Positions 36,656 to 48,330 of a DNA stretch of 64,000 bases are shown here, in pieces (within the stretch, counting starts at the first letter, position 1; each line of letters opens with the position of its first letter). This stretch comes from Motacilla alba alba (taxonomy: Eukaryota > Chordata > Aves > Passeriformes > Motacillidae). Under the pieces are notes generated by a model. The model was given only the letters and a program-made list of their open reading frames with translations, had not been told where the DNA came from and ran no database searches. The stretch is from contig NC_052030.1 in the NCBI RefSeq assembly GCF_015832195.1, positions 9,133,439-9,197,438 on the forward strand. The letters run 5' to 3'. A program made the position numbers and the translations under genes.

Positions 36656-37869
36656 CCACCGGAGTCCCGGCTGCACGCCCCGGCCCCGCCGCTGCCCTGC
36701 CCGGCCCCGCTGCCCCGGCGCTCCGTGTCCCCACCCCGCGCCGGCCGGGCCCCGGTGCCAGAGCTGCCGCCGAAATGTCACTGGGCAATTTTCCGCTCCT
36801 CTCCTCCTCCACAGCTCCTTTTATCCGTGTGCTGGGAAGCGGAGCGTGATCCCTGGCTGGCCCTGGCGGGGCGGGAGGTGCGGGAGGTGCCCCAGGCTGG
36901 TGGTGGTGCCAGGGCCGGGCACACACTGACCCCTGCCCCAGTGCCACCACAAAACAGAATTTGGAAGAAATAGAGTCCTCTTACTTCTATGAATTCTTAT
37001 AAATTATAGGGAGATGAGAATATTTTAATATCAACCAGAGTATTTCAAGTACAAAGAGCTGTTCTGAAAATGTATTGAATATTTTTCCACTGATGTTTAG
37101 TGTCTGTAAGATTCCTCGGGGAGTTTACAACAAGTGGAATACTTAAGGATATAGTGCCATAGGTTCTTTCAGTATTTTCTTTTCAAGGAAAGTAACCTCT
37201 GAATTATCTAGGAAGTACATGAACAACATGAAAGGAAGATTATGCACAGAAAGAAAAAAATATGCAGAGAATTCAATTATGCAAAAAAAGTGATGTGCTT
37301 TGCTTAATTCCCCAAACACATCCCACGCAGTAGTCACGGCAGCAGCCCTCTGTGCATGCAGACGAGGTTTCCAGGTCACCCTCCCTGGCTCTTTCTGATC
37401 ATTCCTTGCTCCCACTGCTCTGTATGGCAGGGCTGACAGGATCAGTGCTCGTTTCTGTCCTTCTCCTGTGCTGTGCTGGGGCAGGGGACCCAGCAGCACC
37501 CAGTTCTGGAGAGACTCCGGGTGGAAAATCCCCCCATTTCCGGAGCTCTGGCTCTGGAGATCCAGGGCACGAGTCCCTGGACGGGAGGGGAGGTGCTGTG
37601 GGTTCCCTGTCTGGCTGCCCCATCCTTATTTCCAGCACCGAGGCACTTCCCAAAGCTGCCACGGCCAATGTGGAAGGTTTATTGAAGGAATCCGTGGTTA
37701 TTTTCCAGCAGACAGCGCAGTGCCAGCTCCCAGCCTCCAGCACATCCCCGTGTGGGGCAGCTGAGGAGCTGCTCTGGCTTTTGGGGACCCTGGTACCCCG
37801 GACTGCCCTCCCTGCTCTTGGCACAGCGCCACACTGAGCAGCCCTGGGATTACTCTGTGAGGTGCTGAG
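36656..37869. other. GC-rich piece then AT-rich piece, no gene seen
   Basis: 36656-36780 is CpG- and C-rich (CCCCGCGCCGGCCGGGCCCCGG). 36960-37320 is AT-rich with TTTAATATCAACC and ATGCAGAGAATTC. The 408-codon minus frame at 37399-38625 runs through this stretch and the CR1 copy that follows. Confidence 0.45.
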
Positions 37870-38062
37870 GCCCTGGCACAGGGTGCCCAGGGAAGCTGTG
37901 GCTGCCCCTGGATTCCTGAAGTGTCCAAGGCCAGGCTGGGGACAGGGCTTGGAGCAACCTGGGATAGTGGAAGGTGTCCCTGCCCATGACTGGGGGTGGA
38001 ATGAGATGAGCTTTAAGCTCCCTTCTAACCAAATCCAGCCCAGATTCCACAACTCCACGAAC
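37870..38062 (+). mobile_element. CR1 LINE fragment (3' end)
   Basis: GGCACAGGGTGCCCAGGGAAG, 'CTGAAGTGTCCAAGGCCAGG', GGAGCAACCTGGGATAGTGG and CTTCTAACCAAATCC mark the CR1 3' region. It ends in GATTCCACAACTCCACG. Its presence inside the 408- and 291-codon minus frames argues against those being conserved genes. Confidence 0.9.
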
Positions 38063-38559
38063 TTCTGCCAATGGAGGAACCCTGCAGAGCCCGGAGGGTC
38101 CCCACCTTCCCAGGTGGGCTGAGCCCAAGGGCTTCTCCTGCCCCTCTGGCACCCAGCACCGAGTAATTCCCACCTGGCGCTGCTGGGGCTGCGCTGCTCC
38201 GGGCTCATTACTCTGCAGACACTGCCACTCGCAGCCCCGCGGTGGCACAGCCGCGCTGCTCCAGCGGGGTGACCCGCGGTGCCACACTCTGGGCACCAGG
38301 GACCCCGGGCAGGGCTGCACCCCTCTCCCCGCTGCCCGGAGCTGGGGCACAACATCCTGGGTGTGTCCCCAAAAGGATGGGCAGGGTGGTGGGTACAGGG
38401 TGAGGGGCACCTGGAAAAGGGGGAACCAACTCCTCTGCTGCAATTCCCTGCCAACGCTGCCAGGGCCGGGCTGAGCTGGCACGGGGATGTGTGTGTGTGT
38501 TTGTTTGTTTGTTTGTTTGTTCGTTCGTGGGCCCATTTGTTGATAAATTTGCATCGAGT
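38063..38559. other. GC-moderate stretch with a (TTTG)n run
   Basis: A TGTG run passes into (TTTG)n at 38489-38528. Otherwise nothing is recognised. Confidence 0.6.
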
Positions 38560-40110
38560 CTTGGGGAAAAAAAATAAAGTATCTTCTCCAAATTGAATGA
38601 CATGAATTATTCCAGCCGAACTCACTAATTAAGACCTCATTAGCAGCCCAAATTTGTGATAGATCAGCAGTGGACTTGGCGCAGTGGTTTAATTTAATGA
38701 TTTCTTGCATTACTTTGTTAATCATCTTTAGTCTGATTCAATTTATGCCAAAGTGACTATCCTAATTTCTAATTAAGGCATTGATGGCAGGGACACCACC
38801 ACCACCACCACCCCCCCAAGAATTCCAATCATGGATAGTGCAGAAAGAATCCAGGTTGTTACCCCAGGGTGGGCTGGGGGCACCTCCTCTGGCCCACAGC
38901 CCCACGTTGGACACCTCTGCTCCAGCTGGGATTTTTCCCAGCGTTCCCATGGCTGAGTTGACCCTAAAACCCCCCAAAGCTCAGGATTCTGCCGGAAGGT
39001 TCCACCACTCTGGGATCGCTGTTCCGTCGGGAAGCGTCGGCACGGGCTCGGCCACAGCAAACCCGAGAGTTTGCAGGGGAGAACATCTGCTAATGCAAAA
39101 CATTTATGCCAGTCGATATAAATTTATTTAGTGCAATAAATGACATAATTGAATTTTTATCTCCTTAATATATTTCCCTAAAATAACGAAGATTTGGAGT
39201 GTCCCTGGCCCACAGATGTCTTTCACGGGGACGTATTTCCTGTACTATTACACTTGTATAAATCTGACATTTAAACAGTTTAATAAATGAGCAGTTGTTT
39301 GACTTGTTTCACTTTCAATACATTCTGGTGGATTAATAAAATGTATTTCAAAAGGAAGCTCGATAGAACACGCTATAAAAATTCGTGATTTATTAGCGAT
39401 ACGTTTGCTATTAGTTGGGACAGATACTCAAAATGTCATTAAGGTTAAAATAATAATCAATCAAACTAATTAGACCCTATTTTTCATATGCAAATATAAT
39501 TAAGCATCCATTTCTCAATAACTTTAAAGAGAATTATTGAAGCTGCAGAAAGTGTGCTGAGTCCTTACTTGAGCTAATGAAATGGCAGCGCCCTCCCTGC
39601 ATATGCAAACAAAATTGATTAACTGCTCTCAGCTTGGCTTAAAAACCCAGGAGGGGCTGGGGGAGCAGGGCTGAGGCCTGGGGGTGTCGCTGCCATGACC
39701 ACCCCCCAAATTCCTGCTTCCTCAGGAGCTGGGCTCAGCTGGGATGCGGGATCATGGCATGGATCCCACAGGTCCCACCATCTGCAGCCCTGCCTCACCC
39801 GTGTGTGCAGAGGTTTTTTCACTCTGGCTGTTTTTTTTTCCAGGGGAAAAAACACCATTTTGTTATGAGAAGGGTTAATAAGAGATGTTTATTTATGAAC
39901 TCGGCATATTACTGTTGCATAATTTGAATACAGTGCTATGAGCTTTTTTTATTGCCTGCTATAATTTCATTTTTAAAGCTTCCCCTATGCCATACTTTAC
40001 AAATGATATCGCAAACAAGAAATAAATTCTGTTTTGCAGCTGTGCTAACTATATTTACCCATGGGATACACTATTTTGTCCTTGACATAAATCCCCCGGG
40101 ATTTCACTGG
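38560..40110. promoter_or_regulatory. Long AT-rich block, candidate conserved non-coding cluster
   Basis: AT-rich sequence runs through 38560-38790, 39100-39620 and 39860-40110, with a GC-richer insert at 39630-39830. Octamers lie just upstream at 38547-38554 (ATTTGCAT) and at 39488-39495 (ATGCAAAT), with a one-off ATGCAAAC near 39603. TAATTA and TTATTAGCGATACG-type words abound. No transposon is recognised. It is the most extensive enhancer-like landscape in the window. Confidence 0.4.
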
Positions 40111-40175
40111 GAATTACTTTGGCACGCCACATTCCCTGCATCAGGGTATTGTGCACCGAGTCTATCACCGGGCTC

Positions 40176-40985
40176 TGGCGGAGCCGCCGATCGCTGCGAA
40201 GAGAAAGAGGCACTTGTTTAGCATATTACCATGAAAATCAGTCAACTCGCACATTAACGATTGTCAGGGAAGCCGGGAGAGGGAAAGGAGGGAAATAACT
40301 GCGGATTAAACCAGCAAGGATCCCCCAGGCAGCAGCGGGAGGGGGCGGGGGGCGATGCCCTCCAGCCCAGCACACCCTGAGCATCGCCTGCTGCTGTTCC
40401 TCCCCTCGTCCTCCCCCTGGCTGCTGTGCCCAAATATCCCCTGGTGTCCCCATCCCTCTGCAGGGCAGGGGGTCCTCTAGCTGGATGTCAGCCTGCTTTT
40501 AAGGGGTTTTTTTCTGGAATTTGCGGCCTCTCCAGGCTATTCCTGCTGCTGCCCCGCTGCAAACAGGCAGGTCCTGCTCTCCTGCACAGCCCCAAGGTGC
40601 TCAAACCACCTCTGGGTACGGGTCCTGCTGCTGACCGGGGCCTCATTTCCGCAGGTGTCAGGCTCCAGGACATCAGGGTGTGCTGGGCTGGAGGGCATCG
40701 CCTACTGCTGTTCCTCCCCTCGTCCTCCCCCTGGCTGCTGTGCCCAAATATCCCCTGGTGTCCCCATCCCTCTGCAGGGCAGGGGATCCTCTAGCTGGAT
40801 GTCAGCCTGCTTTTAAGGTTTTATTCTGGAATTTGCAGCCTCTCCAGGTTTTTCCTGCAAAGAGGCAGGTCCTGCACAGCCCCAAGGTGCCCAAACCAGC
40901 TCTGGGTACGGGTCCTGCTGCTGACCGGGGCCTCATTTCCGCAGGTGTCAGGCTCCAGGAGATCAGGTTCGATGGAATTCAGCTC
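40176..40985. repeat. Duplicated 0.8-kb segment, copy 1
   Basis: Near-identical to 48331-49150, starting at TGGCGGAGCCGCC and ending in ATCAGGTTCGATGGAA. Its first 200 bases are non-repetitive (GCACTTGTTTAGCATATTACC). The remainder is two tandem units of about 290 bases, about 40381-40672 and 40695-40972. Both contain AAATATCCC(C/T)GGTGTCCCC, GGTACGGGTCCTGCTGCTGA and TTTCCGCAGGTGTCAGG. A perfect 27-base inverted repeat flanks the first unit (40354-40380 and 40673-40699). No frame looks like a protein. Confidence 0.93.
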
Positions 40986-42671
40986 CCCCCACGCCGGGGG
41001 AGGCTCTGGAGCTGCCAGGGAAGGGGGCCTGTGCCTGGCACGGGGTGTGGAGCTGACAGTGTCAGCAGGTCTCGGGGGACAGGCGTGTTTTTGTCGATCA
41101 TGTAGCATCAGGTTCTCGTGTCACCGCGTTACGGAGCTTGATGGCACTTAATACACCATGACAAGGTGTAACATCAGAAATGGAACACAAAATGAGATCA
41201 AACGGCATCCTGCTCCCCAGAGGGCCCGATCAAATCCGAGGGATGGAGATTCGAAGGGCGGGGGGAAAATAATGCAAACTCTGCCCCCCATAGAAACCTT
41301 TAGGGTCCCGTTAGCCTGGGCAGCCACAGGGCTCCCGTGGGGAGGAGGATGTGGGGTGAAGGTCTCACCCCATCCCTGCAAGCCACAGGGACTGAAGGCT
41401 TCCCAAGCACTGGCCTTGCAGTGGGGAGCAGGTCCAGGCTCCTGCTGGAGCGGGGACACCCTCAGCTGCCGGGCTTGGGAGTCAAACCACAATCGTGTCC
41501 CCTGACAGGGACAAGGAGGGTGACCCCCCAAACAAAGTCCTGCCCCGCTTTTCTGGGTGCCTGCAGGCAGAGGTTGATCCAGCAGGCACTGTGCAGGGAA
41601 GGTGTTTCTTGGGAGGGACCCCAATGGCAGGCTCTGACCCTGCAGACAGGTTCCTTCGGGAAAGCAGGTGAAGGACAGAACACCTCAGGGAAGCTAAAAG
41701 AAGGACAATTTTTTTATGTATCTCAGCAATTTTGAGAAGAGGAAAGAAGCCATTTTTCAGCAAAGAAGAGCTCTTTTCATTTGGAAAATGTTAACCAGAT
41801 GTTCCCAAAAAAAGCACGTCATGGCAAGAGCGACTGGGGTCCCTGGTTGGGACTAACCCCAAGCCCCAAAAGCTGTGGGGCTGTGCTGTGGGGCAGCTCG
41901 GGCTGCAAACAAAGGCAGGTGAGCTTGGGAAGGCACCAATTCCCAGTGCCCCTGGCCTGGGATGGACGGGGGGATTGCAAACACCTGAGATTCAGGGCAG
42001 GACACGATGGTTTTCCCTACAAATGACCGATGCCACCACATCAGCAGACCCCTGCAGAGGAGTGTGTGTGTCCCTCCACTCCTGAGCCACATCCCAAGGG
42101 AGCCTGTGGTGCTCTGGGAGCAGGGCAGCAGCTCCAGAACCTGTTAGTGCAAATTGGGAGCGAACCCAGAGCATCCAACGCTCTGTGCCTTGGATTTCTT
42201 GCTAGTGGCAAAACCTAAATCCAATCAGGACAAAAGGCCGAGGCAGCATCTAAACAAGAGGCTCATCACTGCACAGGCTCGTGCAGCAGGGAAATGAGGA
42301 GTTTTCAGCCTCTGGCTGCACCCAGGGCCATGAGAATCAGCAAATCCTTAATGGGCCTGAACCCCCACGAGCAGCCCAAGGGAGAAACCTGCCAGAGGGG
42401 TCTGCTGTGCTGAGCCAGCCCCTGCCATGTCCTTGCTGGTGGCCACCGGGTCCCCTGACCCCTGCCAGCCCCAAGGGACAGCAGCACAGAGCAGGGGGGG
42501 ATGGTGGGGATGAGCCGAGACCTAAACCAGGCAGAGGGGCTGCCAGGCTAATACTGCAATTTACAGATTTTCTCTATTTGTAGTGAATAATGATCAGAGT
42601 TGGTTTTCCTTTGGCTGCCTCAGTCTGTCCCTCTCCCCACCCATCCACATTTGCACCATCTCTCTTCTTCA
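40986..42671. other. Non-coding stretch, no gene seen
   Basis: Mixed GC. 41110-41210 (GGCACTTAATACACCATGACA, AAAATGAGATCAAACGG) resembles a short regulatory element. A donor-like AGGCAG|GTGAGC occurs at about 41912 without a fitting frame. No gene supported. Confidence 0.45.
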
Positions 42672-42745
42672 GAGTGGCTGGCACAGGCTGCCCACAGGAG
42701 CTGCCCCATCCCTGGAAGTGTCCGAGGCCAGGGTGGGATGGGTTG
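42672..42745 (+). mobile_element. Short CR1 LINE fragment
   Basis: GGCTGGCACAGGCTGCCCACAGG followed by 'CATCCCTGGAAGTGTCCGAG' and GCCAGGGTGGGATGGG is the internal part of the CR1 3' region. The terminal repeat is missing. Confidence 0.8.
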
Positions 42746-43290
42746 GGTTCTTCTGCTGCTTCTTTTGCTCCCAGCAGCCCCCAGCCCCACCCGACACAGC
42801 CCCAGGACTCTCCCAGCAGCATTTCTGGGGCCCATTTCCACAAGCTCCAGGGCAGGGGAGGGCAGTGGGGTGACCCCAGGACCCACTGGATCCCTCAGCA
42901 GATGGTGTGACAGAGCTCCAGATCCTCTGGGAGAAGGTCTGGGAGATGCCTGGGAGATGGATGCCTGCTGGGGTGGGCTCCCACAGTCATGCGTCTCCAT
43001 TTCATCACTAATATACACAATTAATAAACTTAATTACACGTAAAATTGCTGCAGCTGAAAAATGAGTGCAATTCCTTCTCCTCCAGCTTCACAGCAAGCC
43101 TCCAGCGAGGACGAGGGGTGCAAAGGTGTTCCTGCAGCCCCCTTTGCCTTCAGCAAACCTCTCCCAGGGGCCTGTGTCTGGCTGTCCTGGGAAGGGACAT
43201 TTCTTTGTGTCCGTGGTGGGCTGCTCCTGCACAAAGTGATCAGTCCCTGTGTGCTGGAGGATTAAATGAGTCTGTGAGGGAGAACATGGT
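42746..43290. other. Non-coding stretch, no gene seen
   Basis: GC-moderate DNA with a short AT-rich patch at 43005-43050 (ATTAATAAACTTAATTACACG). No gene or repeat is recognised. Confidence 0.5.
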
Positions 43291-43748
43291 CCTGAGCTGA
43301 TCCCTGACACCCTGCACTGATCCCTGACACCCTGAATGGATCCCTGACACCCTGAACTGCTTCCTGACACCCTGAACTGATCTCTTGACACCTTGAACTG
43401 ATCCTGACACCCTTCACTGATCCTGCACAGATCCCTGACACCCTGGAAGGATCCCTGACAGCCTGAACTGATCCTGAACTGATCCCTGACACCCTGCATG
43501 GATCCCTGACACCCTGCATGGATCCCTGACACCGTGCATGGATCCCTGACATCCTGAACTGATCCTGCACAGATCTCTGACACCCTGCACTGATCCCTGA
43601 CACCCTGGAAGGATCCCTGACACCCTGCACTGATCCTGCACTGATCCCTGACACCCTGCATGGGTCCCTGGTACCTTGAAATGATCCCTGACCTCCTTCA
43701 TGGATCCCTGACACCCTGCACTGATCCCTGACACCCTGCACTGATCCG
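43291..43748. repeat. 20-bp minisatellite with short variant units
   Basis: Main unit GATCCCTGACACCCTGCACT. Third-quarter variants (GCATG, GAATG, GGAAG, GAACT) and shortened units (GATCCTGCACT, GATCCTGAACT) are scattered through about 23 copies. The minus-strand frames of 106-199 codons are repeat translations. Confidence 0.93.
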
Positions 43749-46000
43749 GGGCTTGGTGCCTTGATGTCTGTCCAGAAGAGTGATGGGTGCATGCAGGAAC
43801 ACCAGGGCTCCGCAGGGCTCTCCCTCCAGATGGGGCTGGGGGGGGAAGGCAAGAGACACACCCGGCTGTGTCACTGTCACCCTGCAGCCAGCACCAGCAT
43901 GCCGGGAGGGTCCGGAGCTCTTCGTGGACCAGCGTCTCCGGTCACCTCACACGGAGGAGAAGGGGTTAATGGCTCCCATCGATGCCGCAGCGCTGAAGTT
44001 CATTACTTTTGCTAATTGCTTTGGAGTCAGTGGTTCGGCAGCTCGCGGAAAACGCGTCTCCTGCAATGGATTCTTCGGGCGCTGTGAGCGGTTCGTGCCG
44101 GGCGCCGGGGAAGGGGCTGCACCCTGCGCTCCCTGGGGGCTCGGACACCAGCCCCTGCCACCGAAAAGGCTGTCCCCGTGTCGTATGGCATTTACATCGC
44201 TGTGCCTGGGGCTCGGACATCATGCCCTGCCACCATCCCCTGCCACTACACAGGCTGTCCCCGTGTCGCATGGCATTCACACCCCTGTGCCTGCCCGGGG
44301 CCGCAGGGCCCGGGGCGGGTCCGGAGCTGCCGAGTGACCGCAGCCCGGGGCCACCACAAGGGCTGAAGTGGCTCGGGGGGCAGGGACACGGCAGGGCGAA
44401 GGTTTCCACTCCTGTGACCTCCAGAGCACGAGGATGGGTGCGGCGGGACGAGCTAAACACACCCTGCCGCCGGAGAAGCTTCGCTTTCGCAGGTAACGGA
44501 TGCGGCCATAAGCACTTTACAGCCATATGGCGATTATGTTTAATAAAGGACATTTTCTGTAATTAAAGAGTTTTATTAAGGCATTATTAGCCCTTTAAGT
44601 TGAAAAATAGCTGAAGAGAGGTGTAATAGAGGTGCTAGCATCTGTATTGGGTGAGCAGACGGAGGGGGAGCTCCACCCTTGTGGCGAGAGCCGCGGGCTC
44701 GGCTGGCGCTGGTGACATGTGGCACCTCGTGCGTGTCACTGCCGGGCAGCCCCGGGCACGGGCGGGTGCTGCTCGCTGCCAGCACCGGGGCTCAGGACCA
44801 TGCCGGTCCCCCCTGACGTGCGAGGGGCTGTGGGACCGGGGACACCGGGACCCCGGCACACCCCGCCGGCAGCCCCCGCTTCCCTCCCCGTGCGGACTGG
44901 GATAATCCAGCGTGGCCTCCTCTCGGGCACCGCTGTCCCCAGCCCGGGCACATCAGCCTGGGCAGCCTGTTAGGAGGGCCCTGGGCTGCTGCCTCCCCTG
45001 TAAATCAGGATTAATGGGACGGCGGAGGGAGCTCCGAGCCCAGCCCAGCTCTGCTGGCAGCCCGTGCCAGCCTGGCAGCGGGTGCTGCCTCCGTGTCCCC
45101 GGGCAGTGGCGGTGCCAGCACCGTGCCAGCACCCTGCCCTCGCCCTGCACGGCCCTGGGCGCTCTGCTGAGGGGTCACAGCCCGTGCCACCACAGCCCTG
45201 GCAGTGCCACATGGCTGGGGATGCCTGGCACACACCACAGCAGGGTGACCCGAGGGTGGGATCCTGCATCAGCCAGGTTCTGGTAGCCACAGGGCCAGGT
45301 TGGAGCATCCTCTTTGGAAAAGGGCTTTGGCTTTGGCAAATACCGTGGCAGAGACGTGGCTGGGCAGCAAAGGTGTCCCTCCAGCTGCCCCTGCCCCCTC
45401 CCTCTGGCACTCATCATCCTCTCAGCCTGAGGCTGCCCCGGGAACGGGCTGGGGTGGGGAGGAAGCGCTGGGGAGAGCTGCCCGTGCCCCGCTGTGCCCT
45501 CGCCCTGCAGGTGGCTGAGGCTGGAGGATCCTGCAGCGCCAGCAGCACACCTGGGGCAGCCCTGCAGCCCTGAGCAGGGGCAGGCTTTGCGTCAGACCCC
45601 CCAGTTCTGCAAAAAGGGAGCTGTGGGCACTGCCAGGGGCTCGGGCCAGCGCTGACCAGAGGGGAGGGAGCCATGACATTGCCAGGAAGGTTTTTTTCCT
45701 CCACCTGAATTTGTGCGGCCTGTCCTCTAATCATTTGTACGTTATCCATCATCCCCTGCCTCCTGTCCCTGCTGTCGCACAGCTCCAGGCAATCCATCTT
45801 ACAGTTAAAAAATTGTCTCTCTTACACAGGGGCTTTCAAACAAGACAAATAGAAAGAATAAGATCTGGTATTGAGATGCTGTGTACAGGGTGAGATACAT
45901 AAAGCGGCGGGTAAGAGATCCCATCTGATTGTCGGGAGCAGATCTACGGCACTGTCAGCGTGCCATGTTCCCTCCGTGGGGACACGCAGGGCTCAGACTC
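43749..46000. other. GC-rich stretch, no gene seen
   Basis: Contains a roughly 90-base tandem pair (see 44136-44296) and CpG-bearing pieces around 44040-44110, 44290-44480 and 44690-44900. An AT-rich piece lies at 44500-44640. Frames up to 195 codons occur on both strands and overlap each other. None resembles a known domain. Confidence 0.45.
44136..44296. repeat. Imperfect tandem duplication of about 75-90 bases
   Basis: GGGGCTCGGACA...CCCTGCCAC...AGGCTGTCCCCGTGTCG(T/C)ATGGCATT occurs twice, first at about 44136-44192 and again at about 44211-44278. The second copy has a short internal expansion (CACCATCCCCTGC). Confidence 0.75.
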
Positions 46001-46395
46001 CTCTCTGGCACAGTCCTGGCAGGGTTTGGACCCAGCTGGATGGCACCATCTCCTCTCTGGCACAGTCCTGGCAGGGTTTGGACCCAGCTGGATGGCACCA
46101 TCTCCTCTCTGGCACAGTCCTGGCAGGGTTTGGACCCAGCTGGATGGCACCATCTCCTCTCAGGCACAGTCCTGGCAGGGTTTGGACCCAGCTGGATGGC
46201 ACCATCTCCTCTCTGGCACAGTCCTGGCAGGGTTAGACCCAGCTGGATGGCACCATCTCCTCTCTGGCACTGTCCTGGCAGGGTTAGACCCAGCTGGATG
46301 GCACCATCTCCTCTCTGGCACAATCCCAGGGATCCAGGCAGGGTTTGGACCCAGCTGGATGGCACCATCTCCTCTCTGGCACTGTCCTGGGGATC
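46001..46395. repeat. 52-bp minisatellite, about 7.5 units
   Basis: Unit begins CTCTCTGGCACAGTCCTGGC and contains GGGTTTGGACCCAGCTGGATGG. Units 5 and 6 lose two bases (GGGTTAGACCC). Unit 7 has an insertion (CAATCCCAGGGATCCAGG). The frames over it on both strands are repeat translations. Confidence 0.95.
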
Positions 46396-47979
46396 CCAGC
46401 CACCCCACCAGCCCTGGCACAGGTGTCACACAGCCACTCAGCCATCCTCAGGGGTTTCCCAGTGTCTGAGGGTTTCAGTCTGGCTGGCTGGCACAGAGCC
46501 TGGCACGGAGTCCTCCTCTCTGACCTTCCAGGCCTTTGAGGCTGAGCCCATTGCTGCTGTTGCTGTGACACCCCTCAGGGATGTGGCGCTGAGGTGTGGC
46601 TGGGCAGGAGAAGCAGCAGGGTAGGGCCCGGAGCTCTGCCAGAGCCAGGTGGGGACTGGGGCACAGGGAACAGCACAGACCTGGCTGCTGGGGTAGAACC
46701 AAGCTGTTCTTGCTACCTGCCCTGTGCTAAACTCCTCCTGAAGAGGCTGAGTGCTGCCTTGAGAAATCCATTGTGACTCCTGACCCCTCCTCCCTGGGCA
46801 CGACACTCCTGGCTGGCCAATGCCACGGGCAGTGGTGCCCTTGGTGCTGTGTGTGCCAGGCTGACGGGCATCTGTGCCACGTGTGATTCCATCCATTATC
46901 CCGTTATTAAAATGCTGATGAGCCCATGATCACCCCAGGGAAGGAAAAGGGGGAGAGGATGCCTGTCAAGCACCCCCAAAGTGCCCCAAAGGTTTTGTGC
47001 TCAAACACTCCTGCTTCAGGCAGGGTGGATAAATCCCTGCTCAGAGCCTCCCTGTGCCCGTGCACGCTCAGCATGCTGAAGGATGAGGATGGAACACCCA
47101 ACCTTCCCCTCCCAGGCTGGTTCAGGGGGTGTGGGTGCCCAGGGAGCCGTGCCAGTGCCGGTCCTGGGCTGTGCCAGTGCCAGGGGAGCGGTGACGCTGT
47201 GGCTCCATGGCCATGCACAACTCTCTTCCTCCTCGCTCCCTAATGAGACAAAATAAATTTACGTGGTGCTGCATCCCCCCCTCCCTCCCCTCGCTGAGGC
47301 AAAGGCATCTGATGGTGGTTGAGACAACCCTGGCTCTCGCCTGAGCCGCCACGCTCCGAGCTGCCTGCATTTTTATGAGCTGACTTGTTATATGGGGTGG
47401 AAGTATGCAAAATATGTCAAGCCCAAGCGGAGATTTGAATCAAAATGACTCTAATTACTTGTAATAATTTTTTTGCATTCCAACATAAAACAATGTTAAA
47501 AAAAAAAAATCCATTACAATAGTTAAAAGACAAATCATTTAGTGAGTCCCTCACTTTATCGCTTTATTAGACAATTTCCTTTGCCACATTTGGAACATGT
47601 GGCTGGGTGATTGCCCAGGGCTATTCCAGTGCAGGCAGCACCGACAGAGAGTTCATCCTGTCATTAGTCAAACACCGTCACTGCAGGACCAACGGCCTTG
47701 TCAAATTACACACCATCTCCAGGCGTCAGCGTGGCACCAAATTGGGAGGAAAATTGGGTTCTCTCCCTTCTCTCCTTCCTTTCTTCATCTCTAAAAGAAG
47801 CCAGTTTGATTCTTCCTTTGGGTGAGCCCCAGCGTGGGACGTGTGAGCAGGGATGGACCCAATTTACTGTCACTGGAGAGATCCCTGGGGATTCTGTGCA
47901 GCTGGGAGCCGACGTGGGCGAGAGGAAGAAATTCTCCACTAAGAAGAAGAAATTCCTCACCTTGCACTAGATCAATTTA
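46396..47979. other. Non-coding stretch with an AT-rich piece
   Basis: GC-moderate to 47360, then AT-rich at 47370-47590 (CTCTAATTACTTGTAATAATT, AAAACAATGTTAAAAAAAAA). No gene is supported. 47700-47970 is a plain stretch up to the CR1 copy. Confidence 0.5.
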
Positions 47980-48190
47980 CTCCAAGCCCCGTCCAGCCTG
48001 GCCTAGAGCACTTCCAGGGATGGGGCAGCCACAGCTTCTCTGGGCACCCTGTGCCCTCACTGCCCTCTGAACTTGTCCCCAACGCCAAATCTAAATCTCT
48101 CCTCTTTTAGTTTAAAACCATTCCCTCTTTTCCTATCCCTGCCTGCCCATGCCAGCTCTTCTAGAAGCTCCTTTAAGCACTGGAATGCCT
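47980..48190 (-). mobile_element. CR1 LINE fragment
   Basis: 'CTCCAAGCCCCGTCCAGCCT', CACTTCCAGGGATGGGGCAGCC, TTCTCTGGGCACCCTGTGCC and TTTTAGTTTAAAACCATTCCC are the antisense CR1 3' region. The terminal repeat is missing. It lies about 140 bases before copy 2 of the 0.8-kb duplication, and no CR1 lies before copy 1. Confidence 0.9.
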
Positions 48191-48330
48191 GGAAAACCAC
48201 AGGGACTCTGTGCCAGAGCCGGGGCAGGACCCACGCCCCCCTCCCCGCCCACCCCCAGCCCAGCAGCACCTTTTGGGGTCCGGCACCCGCCCTGTGCCCC
48301 GGGGGCTGCTCGGGGGATGCGACCCCGATG

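Noticed and set aside
37399..38725. Minus-strand frames of 408 and 291 codons
   Set aside because: They run through a CR1 fragment and a (TTTG)n run, overlap each other, and show no domain.
43089..43861. Minus frames of 190 and 199 codons rich in Gly, Val, Arg, Asp and Cys
   Set aside because: They are translations of the 20-bp minisatellite.
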